Source: Thiopseudomonas acetoxidans
GTDB lineage: Bacteria > Pseudomonadota > Gammaproteobacteria > Pseudomonadales > Pseudomonadaceae
Direction: 5' to 3'
Assembly: GCF_030362935.1 (NCBI RefSeq)
Contig: NZ_JAUCDY010000021.1
Coordinates: 1 to 18,572, forward strand
Length of the DNA: 18,572 bases
The translations under genes were made by a program, and so were the position numbers. A model generated the notes under the pieces. It was not told where the DNA came from. It did no database searches and saw nothing but the letters and a program-made list of their open reading frames with translations. Shown here in pieces: positions 6,536 to 14,501 of this stretch. How positions within the stretch are numbered: position 1 is the first letter of the stretch; every line of letters starts with the position of its first letter.

Positions 6536-7513
6536 TTAACGAATAATTTCTGTAGCGCGTTCAATCAGCGACAATGGCAAAAGTACACCCTGCTTTTCGG
6601 CTGCGGTTACGTTCACATATAGCTGTAGGTTTTCACTGGTTTGCGGCTGTATATCGCCTGGCTTTTCGCCATTTAGAATACGCACCACAATGCGGCCGGT
6701 TTGCTCGCCTAAGTCGCGATAGTTAACGCCCAGCGCAGCAATTGCACCGCGCTTAACGCTGTCTGTATCCGAAGCGATCAGTGGTATTTTGCTATCGTTG
6801 CCTACTTTGGCCAAGGCTTCATACGCGGAAACCACGTTGTTGTCGGTGTTGGTGTAAATCACGTCTACTTTGCCGACGAGACTGCGCGCCGCTGAGCTAA
6901 CGTCAACAGTACGTGGAGCAGCCGCTTCGACCAGTTTCAGACCGTGCTTGGGCAGCAGTTCTTTAAAGGCTTCGACGACAGCCACTGAGTTAGCTTCACC
7001 TGGGTTGTACACCATGCCAATATTTTTTACCTCAGGCACGATTTCTTTAATCAACTCAATTTGTTTTTCCAGCTCCAAAATGTCTGAAACACCGGTGACG
7101 TTAGTACCGCTGGCTTCCCAGCTAGGGGTGAGCTGTGCTTGTACAGGGTCTGTCACGGCAGTGAACACAATTGGAACGCTTTTGGTGCCGGCCACTAGTG
7201 CTTGTGCGGAGGGTGTGGCGATACCCACAATAACGTCAGGGCTGTCACCGATAAATTTGCGCGCAATCTGGGCGGCGGTCGCGGTGTTGCCCTGTGCGCT
7301 TTGATATTGCCACTTGAGGTTTTTGCCCTCAGCAAAGCCTGCTTCATTTAATGCATGCAGGATGCCATCGCGAGCTGAGTCAAGAGCAGGGTGCTCAACA
7401 ATAGCGGTTACCGCTACGGATTTTACCGGCTCGGCAGCTACGGAAAAAGTAGCGCTCATGGCTAAACTAATGACGCTCAATGAAAGTAATGCTTTTTTTG
7501 GGAGGCTTAGCAT
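6536..7513 (-). CDS. ABC importer substrate-binding protein, ABC_sub_bind (TrpX-like) family (325 aa)
   Basis: This is the periplasmic receptor of the importer. A Sec signal peptide with a KK n-region and a hydrophobic core ends at about SVAA/EP (cleavage near residue 27). The mature part has the ABC_sub_bind (PF04392) pattern: VAVTAIVEHPALDSARDGI, PDVIVGIATPSAQAL, IPIVFTAVTDP-like VPIVFTAVTDPVQAQL, IGMVYNPGEANSV and VDVIYTNTDNNVVSA. In streptococci the relative TrpX binds tryptophan, but substrates differ across the family, so no substrate is assigned. ATG 7513 has a strong AGGAGAT (7521-7527) 7 nt upstream. The valS stop lies 47 bp upstream on the same strand; transcription may run through from valS. 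Confidence 0.88.
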   Translation of the reverse strand: MLSLPKKALLSLSVISLAMSATFSVAAEPVKSVAVTAIVEHPALDSARDGILHALNEAGFAEGKNLKWQYQSAQGNTATAAQIARKFIGDSPDVIVGIATPSAQALVAGTKSVPIVFTAVTDPVQAQLTPSWEASGTNVTGVSDILELEKQIELIKEIVPEVKNIGMVYNPGEANSVAVVEAFKELLPKHGLKLVEAAAPRTVDVSSAARSLVGKVDVIYTNTDNNVVSAYEALAKVGNDSKIPLIASDTDSVKRGAIAALGVNYRDLGEQTGRIVVRILNGEKPGDIQPQTSENLQLYVNVTAAEKQGVLLPLSLIERATEIIR

Positions 7514-7560
7514 TCTGTCTATCTCCTGATGATTGTTGTTTTTTAAAAAACTTTTGCAGC

Positions 7561-10416
7561 TTACTGTAAGTTGGCAATTCGTGCACGCTGTTCGGTCAAG
7601 CGTGCCAGTGCCTGTTCATAATCGGTTTGTTTGGTGCGCTCTTTTTCAATGACTTCGGCTGGGGCTTTGGCAACAAAACCTTGATTGCTGAGTTTACCTG
7701 CAACGCGTTTGATTTCGCCGGTTAAGCGTTGAATTTCTTTATCGAGGCGTGCCAGCTCGGCGGTGGTGTCAATCAAGCCTGCCATGGGGACGAGCACTTG
7801 CATATCGCCTACTAAAGCGGTGGCCGACATGGGCGCTTCTTGTCCAGCATCCAGTATCGTGACTGAGTCCAGCTTAGCCAGCTTAGTTAAGGTGATGTGG
7901 TTGACGTCCAAGCGGCGCAAATCACCAGAACTGGCATTACTCAGATAAAGCGGCAGGGGTTGACCGGGACCAATATTCATTTCTGCGCGAATATTACGTA
8001 CCGCGAGCATGACCTCTTTTAACCACTCAATATCGCCTTCGGCCTGCGGGTCAATCAGGGTGTTATCACCAGCTGGGTAAGGTTGCAACATAATGGTTGC
8101 GCCAGACTTGCCCGCCATGGGCGCAATACGTTGCCAAATTTCCTCGGTGATAAAGGGCATAAAAGGATGCGCCAAGCGCAAAGCAGATTCCAATACGCGC
8201 ACCAGCGTGCGACGTGTGCCACGGGTACGTGCGGCTGGCGCTTTTTTATCCCAGAGTACGGGCTTGGACAGCTCCAGATACCAGTCGCAATACTGATTCC
8301 AGATAAACTCGTAAATCGCTTGCGTGGCCAAATCAAAACGGAATTGATCCAGTTGGCGTACAACTTCGAGCTCAGTGCGCTGTAATTGAGAGATAATCCA
8401 ACGATCCGCAGCGGTCAGTTCAACCTCTTGTTGCTCGCCCAGACCACAATCCTGCTCTTGGCATTGCATCAATACATAGCGTGCTGCGTTCCAGATTTTA
8501 TTACAGAAGTTGCGGTAGCCTTCCACGCGACCCATATCAAACTTGATATCGCGACCGGTTGAAGCCAGTGAGCAGAAGGTGAAACGCAGAGCATCGGTGC
8601 CATAGCTGGCAATACCCTCAGCAAACTCATCGCGGGTTTGTTGTGCAATTTGCGCGGCCAGCTGTGGCTGCATCAGGCCGGTGGTGCGTTTTTGCACTAA
8701 AGATTCAAGGTCAATACCGTCAATAATATCCAGCGGGTCGAGCACGTTACCGCGTGACTTGGACATTTTATGTCCTTGGTTGTCACGCACCAGTCCATGC
8801 ACATAGACGGTTTTAAACGGAATTTGCGGGCTGCCGTCATCATTTTTGACCAAATGCATGGTCAGCATAATCATGCGTGCAACCCAGAAGAAAATAATGT
8901 CGAAACCTGTTACCAACACATCCGTGGGATGGAAGGTTTTCAAAAACTCTGTTTGTTCAGGCCAGCCTAGGGTGGAAAAGGTCCACAAGCCCGAGCTAAA
9001 CCAGGTATCCAAGACATCTTCGTCTTGGCGCAGAGCCATATCGCCAAGTTCGTGCTTTTTTCGTACTTCAGCTTCGTTGCGGCCGACGTAGACATTACCG
9101 CTGTCGTCATACCAGGCTGGAATGCGGTGACCCCACCAGAGTTGACGGCTAATGCACCAGTCCTGAATGTCACGCATCCAGCTAAAATACATATTCTCGT
9201 ATTGCTTAGGCACGAACTGAATAAGGCCGTCTTCAACCGCTGCAATCGCAGGTTTGGCTAAAGGCTTAGTGGATACATACCACTGGTCGGTCAGCCAGGG
9301 CTCGATGACTACGCCAGAGCGATCACCGCGTGGCGTTTTTAAAGCGTGTGGTTCAATACTTTCCAGCAGGCCTAATTCTTTAAAAGCCAGCACGATTTTA
9401 TCGCGTGCCTCAAAGCGATCCAGTCCGGCAAACTGGGCTGGCAGCTGCGTGTCCAGTTCGTTGTTTACACTGGCATCAACATTGAAAATCTGAGCTTGCG
9501 CCAGAATCGCGGCATTTTCGTCAAGGATATTAATCAGCGGCAGGTTATGGCGTTTGCCCACTTCATAGTCATTAAAGTCGTGGGCTGGAGTGATTTTAAC
9601 GCAACCGGTACCGAACTCAGGATCGCAATAATCATCGCCCACAATAGGAATACGGCGACCTACCAAGGGCAGTTCAATGTATTTACCAATTAAAGCTTGG
9701 TAGCGTTCGTCTTCTGGGTTTACCGCAACCGCCGAGTCACCCAGCATGGTTTCTGGACGGGTAGTGGCAACAATCAGGTAGTTTTTACCATCAGTCGTGG
9801 TTGCGCCATCGGCCAGTGGGTAGCGTAAATTCCACAGCTGTCCCTGTTCATCGTGGTTTTCCACTTCTAGATCAGAGATGGCTGTATGCAGCTTGGGATC
9901 CCAGTTCACCAAGCGCTTGCCGCGATAAATCAGGCCGTCTTCGTGCAGACGAACAAAGGCTTCTTTAACCGCCTCGGATAAGCCTGCATCCATGGTGAAG
10001 CGTTCGCGCGACCAGTCAACTGAGCTGCCTAAACGGCGAATTTGTCGGGTGATGGTACCGCCGGATTGCTCTTTCCATTGCCAGATTTTTTCTAAAAAGG
10101 CCGAGCGACCTAAAGCATGGCGATCCAAACCTTGATTGGCGAGTTGGCGTTCTACCACCATTTGTGTGGCGATACCGGCATGGTCGGTGCCGGGCTGCCA
10201 AAGGGTGTTATGCCCCTGCATGCGGCGGTAGCGAATCAGCGCATCCATAATGGCGTTATTAAAGCCATGCCCCATATGCAAACTGCCGGTAACGTTCGGC
10301 GGTGGGATCATAATGGTGTAAGGCGTACCCGAACCTTGCGGAGCAAAATAATCATTGGCCTCCCAGTTCTGATACCAGGTGGATTCAATAGCGTGGGGCT
10401 GATAGGTTTTATCCAT
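7561..10416 (-). CDS. valS: Valine--tRNA ligase (951 aa)
   Basis: This cytoplasmic class Ia synthetase charges tRNA-Val. The HIGH-type signature is HMGH at residues 47-50, within PPPNVTGSLHMGHG. The CP1 editing domain follows, with TTRPETMLGD near residue 216 (hydrolysis of mischarged Thr-tRNA). The KMSKS loop is at 550-554 (GHKMSKSRGN), and the anticodon-binding domain is next. The end is the ValS-specific C-terminal coiled coil, about residues 885-945 (ELARLDKEIQRLTGEIKRV). The length matches pseudomonad enzymes of about 950. It is divergent from fadH across a 172-bp gap and followed by the ABC receptor gene. No broken motif is seen. Confidence 0.98.
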   Translation of the reverse strand: MDKTYQPHAIESTWYQNWEANDYFAPQGSGTPYTIMIPPPNVTGSLHMGHGFNNAIMDALIRYRRMQGHNTLWQPGTDHAGIATQMVVERQLANQGLDRHALGRSAFLEKIWQWKEQSGGTITRQIRRLGSSVDWSRERFTMDAGLSEAVKEAFVRLHEDGLIYRGKRLVNWDPKLHTAISDLEVENHDEQGQLWNLRYPLADGATTTDGKNYLIVATTRPETMLGDSAVAVNPEDERYQALIGKYIELPLVGRRIPIVGDDYCDPEFGTGCVKITPAHDFNDYEVGKRHNLPLINILDENAAILAQAQIFNVDASVNNELDTQLPAQFAGLDRFEARDKIVLAFKELGLLESIEPHALKTPRGDRSGVVIEPWLTDQWYVSTKPLAKPAIAAVEDGLIQFVPKQYENMYFSWMRDIQDWCISRQLWWGHRIPAWYDDSGNVYVGRNEAEVRKKHELGDMALRQDEDVLDTWFSSGLWTFSTLGWPEQTEFLKTFHPTDVLVTGFDIIFFWVARMIMLTMHLVKNDDGSPQIPFKTVYVHGLVRDNQGHKMSKSRGNVLDPLDIIDGIDLESLVQKRTTGLMQPQLAAQIAQQTRDEFAEGIASYGTDALRFTFCSLASTGRDIKFDMGRVEGYRNFCNKIWNAARYVLMQCQEQDCGLGEQQEVELTAADRWIISQLQRTELEVVRQLDQFRFDLATQAIYEFIWNQYCDWYLELSKPVLWDKKAPAARTRGTRRTLVRVLESALRLAHPFMPFITEEIWQRIAPMAGKSGATIMLQPYPAGDNTLIDPQAEGDIEWLKEVMLAVRNIRAEMNIGPGQPLPLYLSNASSGDLRRLDVNHITLTKLAKLDSVTILDAGQEAPMSATALVGDMQVLVPMAGLIDTTAELARLDKEIQRLTGEIKRVAGKLSNQGFVAKAPAEVIEKERTKQTDYEQALARLTEQRARIANLQ

Positions 10417-10462
10417 AGAGTGACAGGAACCTTAGAAGTAAGCGGCTGAATGGAAACGCGCA

Positions 10463-10490
10463 AGTATACCTGTAATTTCCATTGAGCCAA
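10463..10490 (-). promoter_or_regulatory. Probable sigma-70 promoter of valS
   Basis: On the minus strand TTGGCT (10490-10485) and TATACT (10468-10463) are spaced by 16 nt, and the -10 lies about 47 nt upstream of the valS ATG (10416). Confidence 0.5.
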
Positions 10491-10518
10491 AGAAGAAGCT
10501 ATACAGTGGCAATGCATA

Positions 10519-10547
10519 TTGAATTGTCGGCATAAGCTGTTTATTGT
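10519..10547 (+). promoter_or_regulatory. Possible sigma-70 promoter of fadH
   Basis: TTGAAT (10519-10524) and TATTGT (10542-10547) have 17-nt spacing, with the fadH ATG about 41 nt downstream of the -10. The match to consensus is moderate. Confidence 0.4.
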
Positions 10548-10588
10548 GACCAAAAACAATAACAGTCATAAAACAAAGAGACTTACGC

Positions 10589-12625
10589 ATGAATCATTCT
10601 AACTATCCACACCTGTTTACCCCGCTTGATCTGGGCTTTACCATCTTAAAAAACCGCTTTTTAATGGGCTCAATGCACACTGGGTTGGAAGAGCGCCCCG
10701 GTGGTTTTGAGCGCATGGCGGTGTATTTTGCCGAACGTGCTCGTGGTGGCGTGGGCTTGATCGTCACCGGCGGTATTGCACCTAACGAAGAAGGTGCGGT
10801 TTATCAAGGCGCAGCCAAACTCACAACCGCCGCCGAGGCTGAGCAACATAAGGTGGTTACCCGCGCAGTCCATGCTGAAGGCGCAAAAATCTGCTTGCAG
10901 ATTTTGCATGCCGGACGTTATGGCTACAGTCCTAAGCTGGTTGCGCCCAGCGCCATTCAAGCGCCGATTAACCCGTTTAAACCCAAAGAGTTAGACGCCG
11001 AGGGGATTGAAAAGCAGATTGCTGATTTCGTCACCTGCGCCCAGCTTGCCCAGCAGGCTGGCTATGACGGTGTCGAGATTATGGGGTCTGAGGGTTACTT
11101 TATTAACCAGTTTTTGGTTAAACATACCAATTTACGCACCGATGAATGGGGTGGTGAGTTCAGCAACCGCATGCGTTTGCCCGTTGAGATTGTGCGCCGA
11201 GTGCGCGAAGCGGTGGGCACGGACTTTATCATTATTTACCGCTTATCCATGCTGGATTTAATGGAAAACGGCAGTGATTGGGATGAAGTGGTGCAGCTCG
11301 CCAAAGTTATTGAGCAGGTGGGTGCGACCATTATTAACACCGGAATTGGCTGGCATGAAGCGCGCATTCCGACCATCGCGACCATGGTACCGCGTGGTGC
11401 TTTTGTCAGTGTTACGGCCAAATTGCGCGGTGAGGTCAGTATTCCGCTGGTAGCAACTAACCGCATTAATACGCCCGAAGTGGCGGAGCAGGCCATTGCC
11501 AGTGGTGCAGCGGATATGGTGTCCATGGCGCGTCCGTTTTTGGCCGATCCTGAATTTGTGAATAAAGCAGCAGCGGGTCAGCCTGAGCTGATCAACACCT
11601 GTATTGCCTGCAACCAAGCCTGCTTGGACCACACCTTCAGCGGCAAGCTGACGTCCTGTTTGGTCAACCCCAGAGCTTGCCATGAAACCGAGCTGCAATA
11701 CATTCCTGTCACGCAAGTGAAAAAGGTAGCGGTGGTCGGTGCCGGACCTGCGGGATTAGCGGCAGCGACGGTGGCGGCTGAGCGAGGCCATCAGGTGGTG
11801 CTGTTTGAAGCGGGCAGTGAGATTGGCGGGCAGTTCAATGTCGCCAAGCTGATTCCGGGTAAGGAAGAATTCTATGAAACGCTGCGTTATTTCCAACATA
11901 AGCTGGCGCACACCGGGGTTGAGGTGCGTTTAAACACCCGCGTGAACGCTCAAGCGCTGCTCGCCGAAGGGTTTGCTGAGGTGATTCTGGCCACGGGGAT
12001 TGTACCTCGTGTGCCCGAGATTCCCGGTATCGAGCATCCGAAAGTGATGAGCTATTTGGACGCTATCTTAGGGCGTAAATCAGTGGGCGACAGTGTGGCA
12101 GTTATTGGTGCGGGCGGCATTGGGTTTGATGTGGCTGAGCTGCTTACCCATAGCGGTGAGTCGGTGAGTCTAAATAAAGAGGCTTTCTGGAAAGAGTGGG
12201 GCATTGATTTAGGGTTGACGGCGCGCGGTGGTGTGGCAGGCGTTAAGCCTCATTTACCCAATAGTGCGCGGCAGGTGTATTTGTTGCAACGCAAAAGCAG
12301 CAAAGTGGGTGCGGGGCTGGGTAAAACTACCGGCTGGATTCACCGTGCAGAATTGAATAAAAAGCAGGTACAAATGCTTAACGGCGTCGAGTACCTTGGG
12401 ATTGATGACCAAGGCTTGCACATTCGGCTTTCTGATGCTGCACCACAATTGCTCAGGGTGGATAGCATTGTCATTTGTGCTGGGCAAAAGCCGCAGCGCG
12501 AGCTTTACGATGAGCTGCTGGCCGGTGGCGTGACGGTACACTTGGCCGGTGGCGCGGACGTAGCGGCTGAGCTGGATGCCAAGCGTGCCATTGACCAAGG
12601 GTCGCGAATAGCGGCTGCGCTATAG
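10589..12625 (+). CDS. fadH: NADPH-dependent 2,4-dienoyl-CoA reductase (678 aa)
   Basis: This three-cofactor enzyme (FMN, 4Fe-4S, FAD) reduces 2,4-dienoyl-CoA, allowing beta-oxidation of unsaturated fatty acids with even-position double bonds. The N-terminal Old Yellow Enzyme TIM barrel covers about residues 1-330 (LFTPLDLGFTILKNRF start; LQILHAGRYGY; GYDGVEIMGSEGYFINQFL). The iron-sulfur cysteines begin at C338 in CIACNQACLD, then C345 and the cysteine of SCLVNP. FAD-binding VAVVGAGPAGLAAA starts near 380 and the NADPH-side VAVIGAGGIGFDVAELL near 502. The length agrees with E. coli FadH (about 670). The gene stands alone, ending at the terminator at 12637-12672. Confidence 0.95.
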   Translation: MNHSNYPHLFTPLDLGFTILKNRFLMGSMHTGLEERPGGFERMAVYFAERARGGVGLIVTGGIAPNEEGAVYQGAAKLTTAAEAEQHKVVTRAVHAEGAKICLQILHAGRYGYSPKLVAPSAIQAPINPFKPKELDAEGIEKQIADFVTCAQLAQQAGYDGVEIMGSEGYFINQFLVKHTNLRTDEWGGEFSNRMRLPVEIVRRVREAVGTDFIIIYRLSMLDLMENGSDWDEVVQLAKVIEQVGATIINTGIGWHEARIPTIATMVPRGAFVSVTAKLRGEVSIPLVATNRINTPEVAEQAIASGAADMVSMARPFLADPEFVNKAAAGQPELINTCIACNQACLDHTFSGKLTSCLVNPRACHETELQYIPVTQVKKVAVVGAGPAGLAAATVAAERGHQVVLFEAGSEIGGQFNVAKLIPGKEEFYETLRYFQHKLAHTGVEVRLNTRVNAQALLAEGFAEVILATGIVPRVPEIPGIEHPKVMSYLDAILGRKSVGDSVAVIGAGGIGFDVAELLTHSGESVSLNKEAFWKEWGIDLGLTARGGVAGVKPHLPNSARQVYLLQRKSSKVGAGLGKTTGWIHRAELNKKQVQMLNGVEYLGIDDQGLHIRLSDAAPQLLRVDSIVICAGQKPQRELYDELLAGGVTVHLAGGADVAAELDAKRAIDQGSRIAAAL

Positions 12626-12636
12626 TCTGTATTTTT

Positions 12637-12672
12637 AGAGTGTCGAGCAAGCAGGCTTGACGCTCTTTTTTT
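12637..12672 (+). terminator. Intrinsic terminator after fadH
   Basis: AGAGTGTC (12637-12644) pairs with GACGCTCT (12659-12666) with one G-T wobble. An inner AGC/GCT adds to the stem, and a run of seven T follows, starting in the stem's end. It begins 11 nt after the fadH stop. Confidence 0.8.
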
Positions 12673-12847
12673 GAGCTAAACAATCAGCTCAGGCTTCATT
12701 TTGCCATCATAATCAAATGTTTAAAGTGTCGACTCAGTCGCTTAAATGGCCGGTTTTGCTGCTAACCCAATCACACTCCTAGACTAGGCTTTTGCTACAC
12801 TTCAGAGGCTGTTTTCACTGTAATGAGTTGTGAGTAGGGGCTGTTGT

Positions 12848-14224
12848 ATGCGCGTGCAAAAATCCAGTAAGGCTCAGCTGATTGAGGTCGTCATGCTGTT
12901 TGGCAATGATGGGATTGTTGCTGAAATGCTCTACCCTGAGTTTGAAGCCATTTTGGATAATATGGTCAGCATGCCGCAGTATGCTGATGAGCAAGTGCGC
13001 GCCGCTTATGTATTGATAAATCCAAGGCTGTTGGTGCGCTCGATAGTGTTCTTTTATCTGGACTTTGATGAAGAGGGTTCGGTAGAGCCCGGTTGGAATT
13101 TAGATTTAAGGCATTTAGCAGAAAAAGCAGGTACAGGTCCTGATTTAGGCGCTGGTCCTATTCGTTTAGCCTGTCGCAGCCAATGCGCTGTGCCTTGGTA
13201 TCAAATGCACCTTTGGGATCCAGAGCTTTCACCCAGCAAAAACCATGTCAACATGGTGCGTGATGCGGTGAAGCAAAATGGTTTGCGTTTGGTGGTGGAT
13301 GTTGAGGACGACTTCGTTGTAGCGCCCGGCAGATTACAGGTAGCGCCAGAAGACAGCTGGCAAAACCAAGAACAAATGCAAGCGCTGTTGCACAAAACGC
13401 AAGAGCGCGAAAAAGAGCAGCGCCATCAAGCAGCACAGCTCATCAAACAACAACGCTTGAGGATTCAAACCCTTGAGGCGCAGCATACAGAAACACTGGC
13501 GAAACTACGCCAACAATATGAAATGTCCCTGATGCAGCGTGAGCAAAATGAAAAGCAGCTACAGCAGCAGCTGAGTCAGTACCGTGGGCACATTGATAGA
13601 TTAAAAAAACAGCTGTTAGAGCAATCCGAAAAGCTCAGAGAAATCCGTAAAGATGTACAGGTGCGTATCCAAGAGCTGAATGAAAGAGAGCAGCAGCAAG
13701 TAAGCCTGCTTAAATCGCAGTATGAGAATGAATTGCAAGCGCATATTGAGGCGGCGCTCGCTCAGCAACAAGAGCTGCTACGTGCACAAGAAGATGAATT
13801 ATCCAGTAAACACGAGCGTTTGCAGCAAGCGGTTTTCGAGCAGGAGCGTTTGCAGCGTGCCGTAAAAGACCTAACAGTTCAGGCTGATGAGAAAATATTG
13901 CAACGCCTCGATGCGGCAGGAGTAAGCTTTGTTGCGCTGCATCCGGGTGCTGGGCATATGAATGTCCCGCTGTTAGAGATTGATGTGTATCTTCAGAACC
14001 CTGTGGCTTATGCCGCAAAACACTGTTTAGTCACTGAAGAACATTACCGTGAGTGGCTTAAACACTATGAAGGTGCAGTCTGTGATGCCTTAATAGAAAC
14101 AACCGACACCTTATGCGGACTGCCGCTAGAGCGCAAAAGTCATCCGAGCCAATTTACGGTTGGCGTATCGAACAGATGTTCACGTCACCGCAAGCTGGTA
14201 AAGCCTATTCAAAGCTATGATTGA
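12848..14224 (+). CDS. Large coiled-coil protein, function unknown (458 aa)
   Basis: This is a conserved-looking cytoplasmic protein in three parts. The N-terminal globular domain (about 1-165) has patterns such as IVAEMLYPEFEAILDN, YVLINPRLLVRSIVFFYLDF, GPIRLACRSQCAVPWYQ and LWDPELSP. A long Gln/Glu/Lys-rich coiled coil covers about 180-345 (for example QEREKEQRHQAAQLIKQQRL). The C-terminal domain (about 350-458) contains GVSFVALHPGAGHMNVPLLE and DPVAYAAKH-like NPVAYAAKHCLVTEEHYREW. No ATPase motif is seen. Similar proteins in Pseudomonas have been labelled chromosome-partitioning proteins, which the sequence does not support. The ATG at 12848 is preferred because AGGGG (12836-12840) lies 7 nt upstream; the in-frame GTG at 12830 lacks a ribosome site. 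The gene stands alone. Confidence 0.8.
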   Translation: MRVQKSSKAQLIEVVMLFGNDGIVAEMLYPEFEAILDNMVSMPQYADEQVRAAYVLINPRLLVRSIVFFYLDFDEEGSVEPGWNLDLRHLAEKAGTGPDLGAGPIRLACRSQCAVPWYQMHLWDPELSPSKNHVNMVRDAVKQNGLRLVVDVEDDFVVAPGRLQVAPEDSWQNQEQMQALLHKTQEREKEQRHQAAQLIKQQRLRIQTLEAQHTETLAKLRQQYEMSLMQREQNEKQLQQQLSQYRGHIDRLKKQLLEQSEKLREIRKDVQVRIQELNEREQQQVSLLKSQYENELQAHIEAALAQQQELLRAQEDELSSKHERLQQAVFEQERLQRAVKDLTVQADEKILQRLDAAGVSFVALHPGAGHMNVPLLEIDVYLQNPVAYAAKHCLVTEEHYREWLKHYEGAVCDALIETTDTLCGLPLERKSHPSQFTVGVSNRCSRHRKLVKPIQSYD

Positions 14225-14340
14225 GTTGGCGGGTATATTCAGAGCCCAGCTCTAATAACCAGCAAAAAACTTAGAAAGCACTGAATTGAATAATGTTAGC
14301 ACGGCAGTCAGAGCTGTTTTTTAATACCGCCCTGACCCGG

Positions 14341-14381
14341 TGCGCGGCAAGCCCCGCCGTTCAGGGCGGGGAGGATGTCAA
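14341..14381 (+). mobile_element. Solo IS200/IS605-type right end
   Basis: TGCGCGGCAAG leads into a perfect hairpin, CCCCGCC (14352-14358) and GGCGGGG (14365-14371), then AGGATGTCAA to 14381. Bases 14363-14381 are identical to the right end at 99-117, while the flanks differ completely. No tnpA, tnpB or left end is nearby, so this is an orphan end: a deletion relic or a non-autonomous unit. Confidence 0.65.
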
Positions 14382-14426
14382 AACACAGGTATTGATTCGG
14401 CGTTTCCCTTGGTTTTAGTAGGGATG

Positions 14427-14454
14427 TTGGCACATTAGTATTACAGGTTATACT
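14427..14454 (+). promoter_or_regulatory. Probable sigma-70 promoter of the cNMP/rhodanese gene
   Basis: TTGGCA (14427-14432) and TATACT (14449-14454) are separated by 16 nt, 47 nt upstream of the ATG at 14502. The layout is almost the same as that of the valS promoter. Confidence 0.55.
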
Positions 14455-14501
14455 TACCCATTATTTTTGCTTGTCAGTTCAGCTCTGGGTCCTTACACAT
14501 T

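Noticed and set aside
8055..10450. Several 60-110 codon frames opposite or across valS and its upstream region
   Set aside because: They lie in alternative frames of a fully conserved ValS, have no ribosome sites and resemble no family.
12830..12847. Upstream GTG start for the coiled-coil gene
   Set aside because: No ribosome site precedes it, and AGGGG sits at the right distance from ATG 12848.
14240..14325. CAGCTCT...AGAGCTGTTTTTT as a terminator of the coiled-coil gene
   Set aside because: The arms are about 60 nt apart and no compact stem precedes the T-run; it is too weak to annotate.
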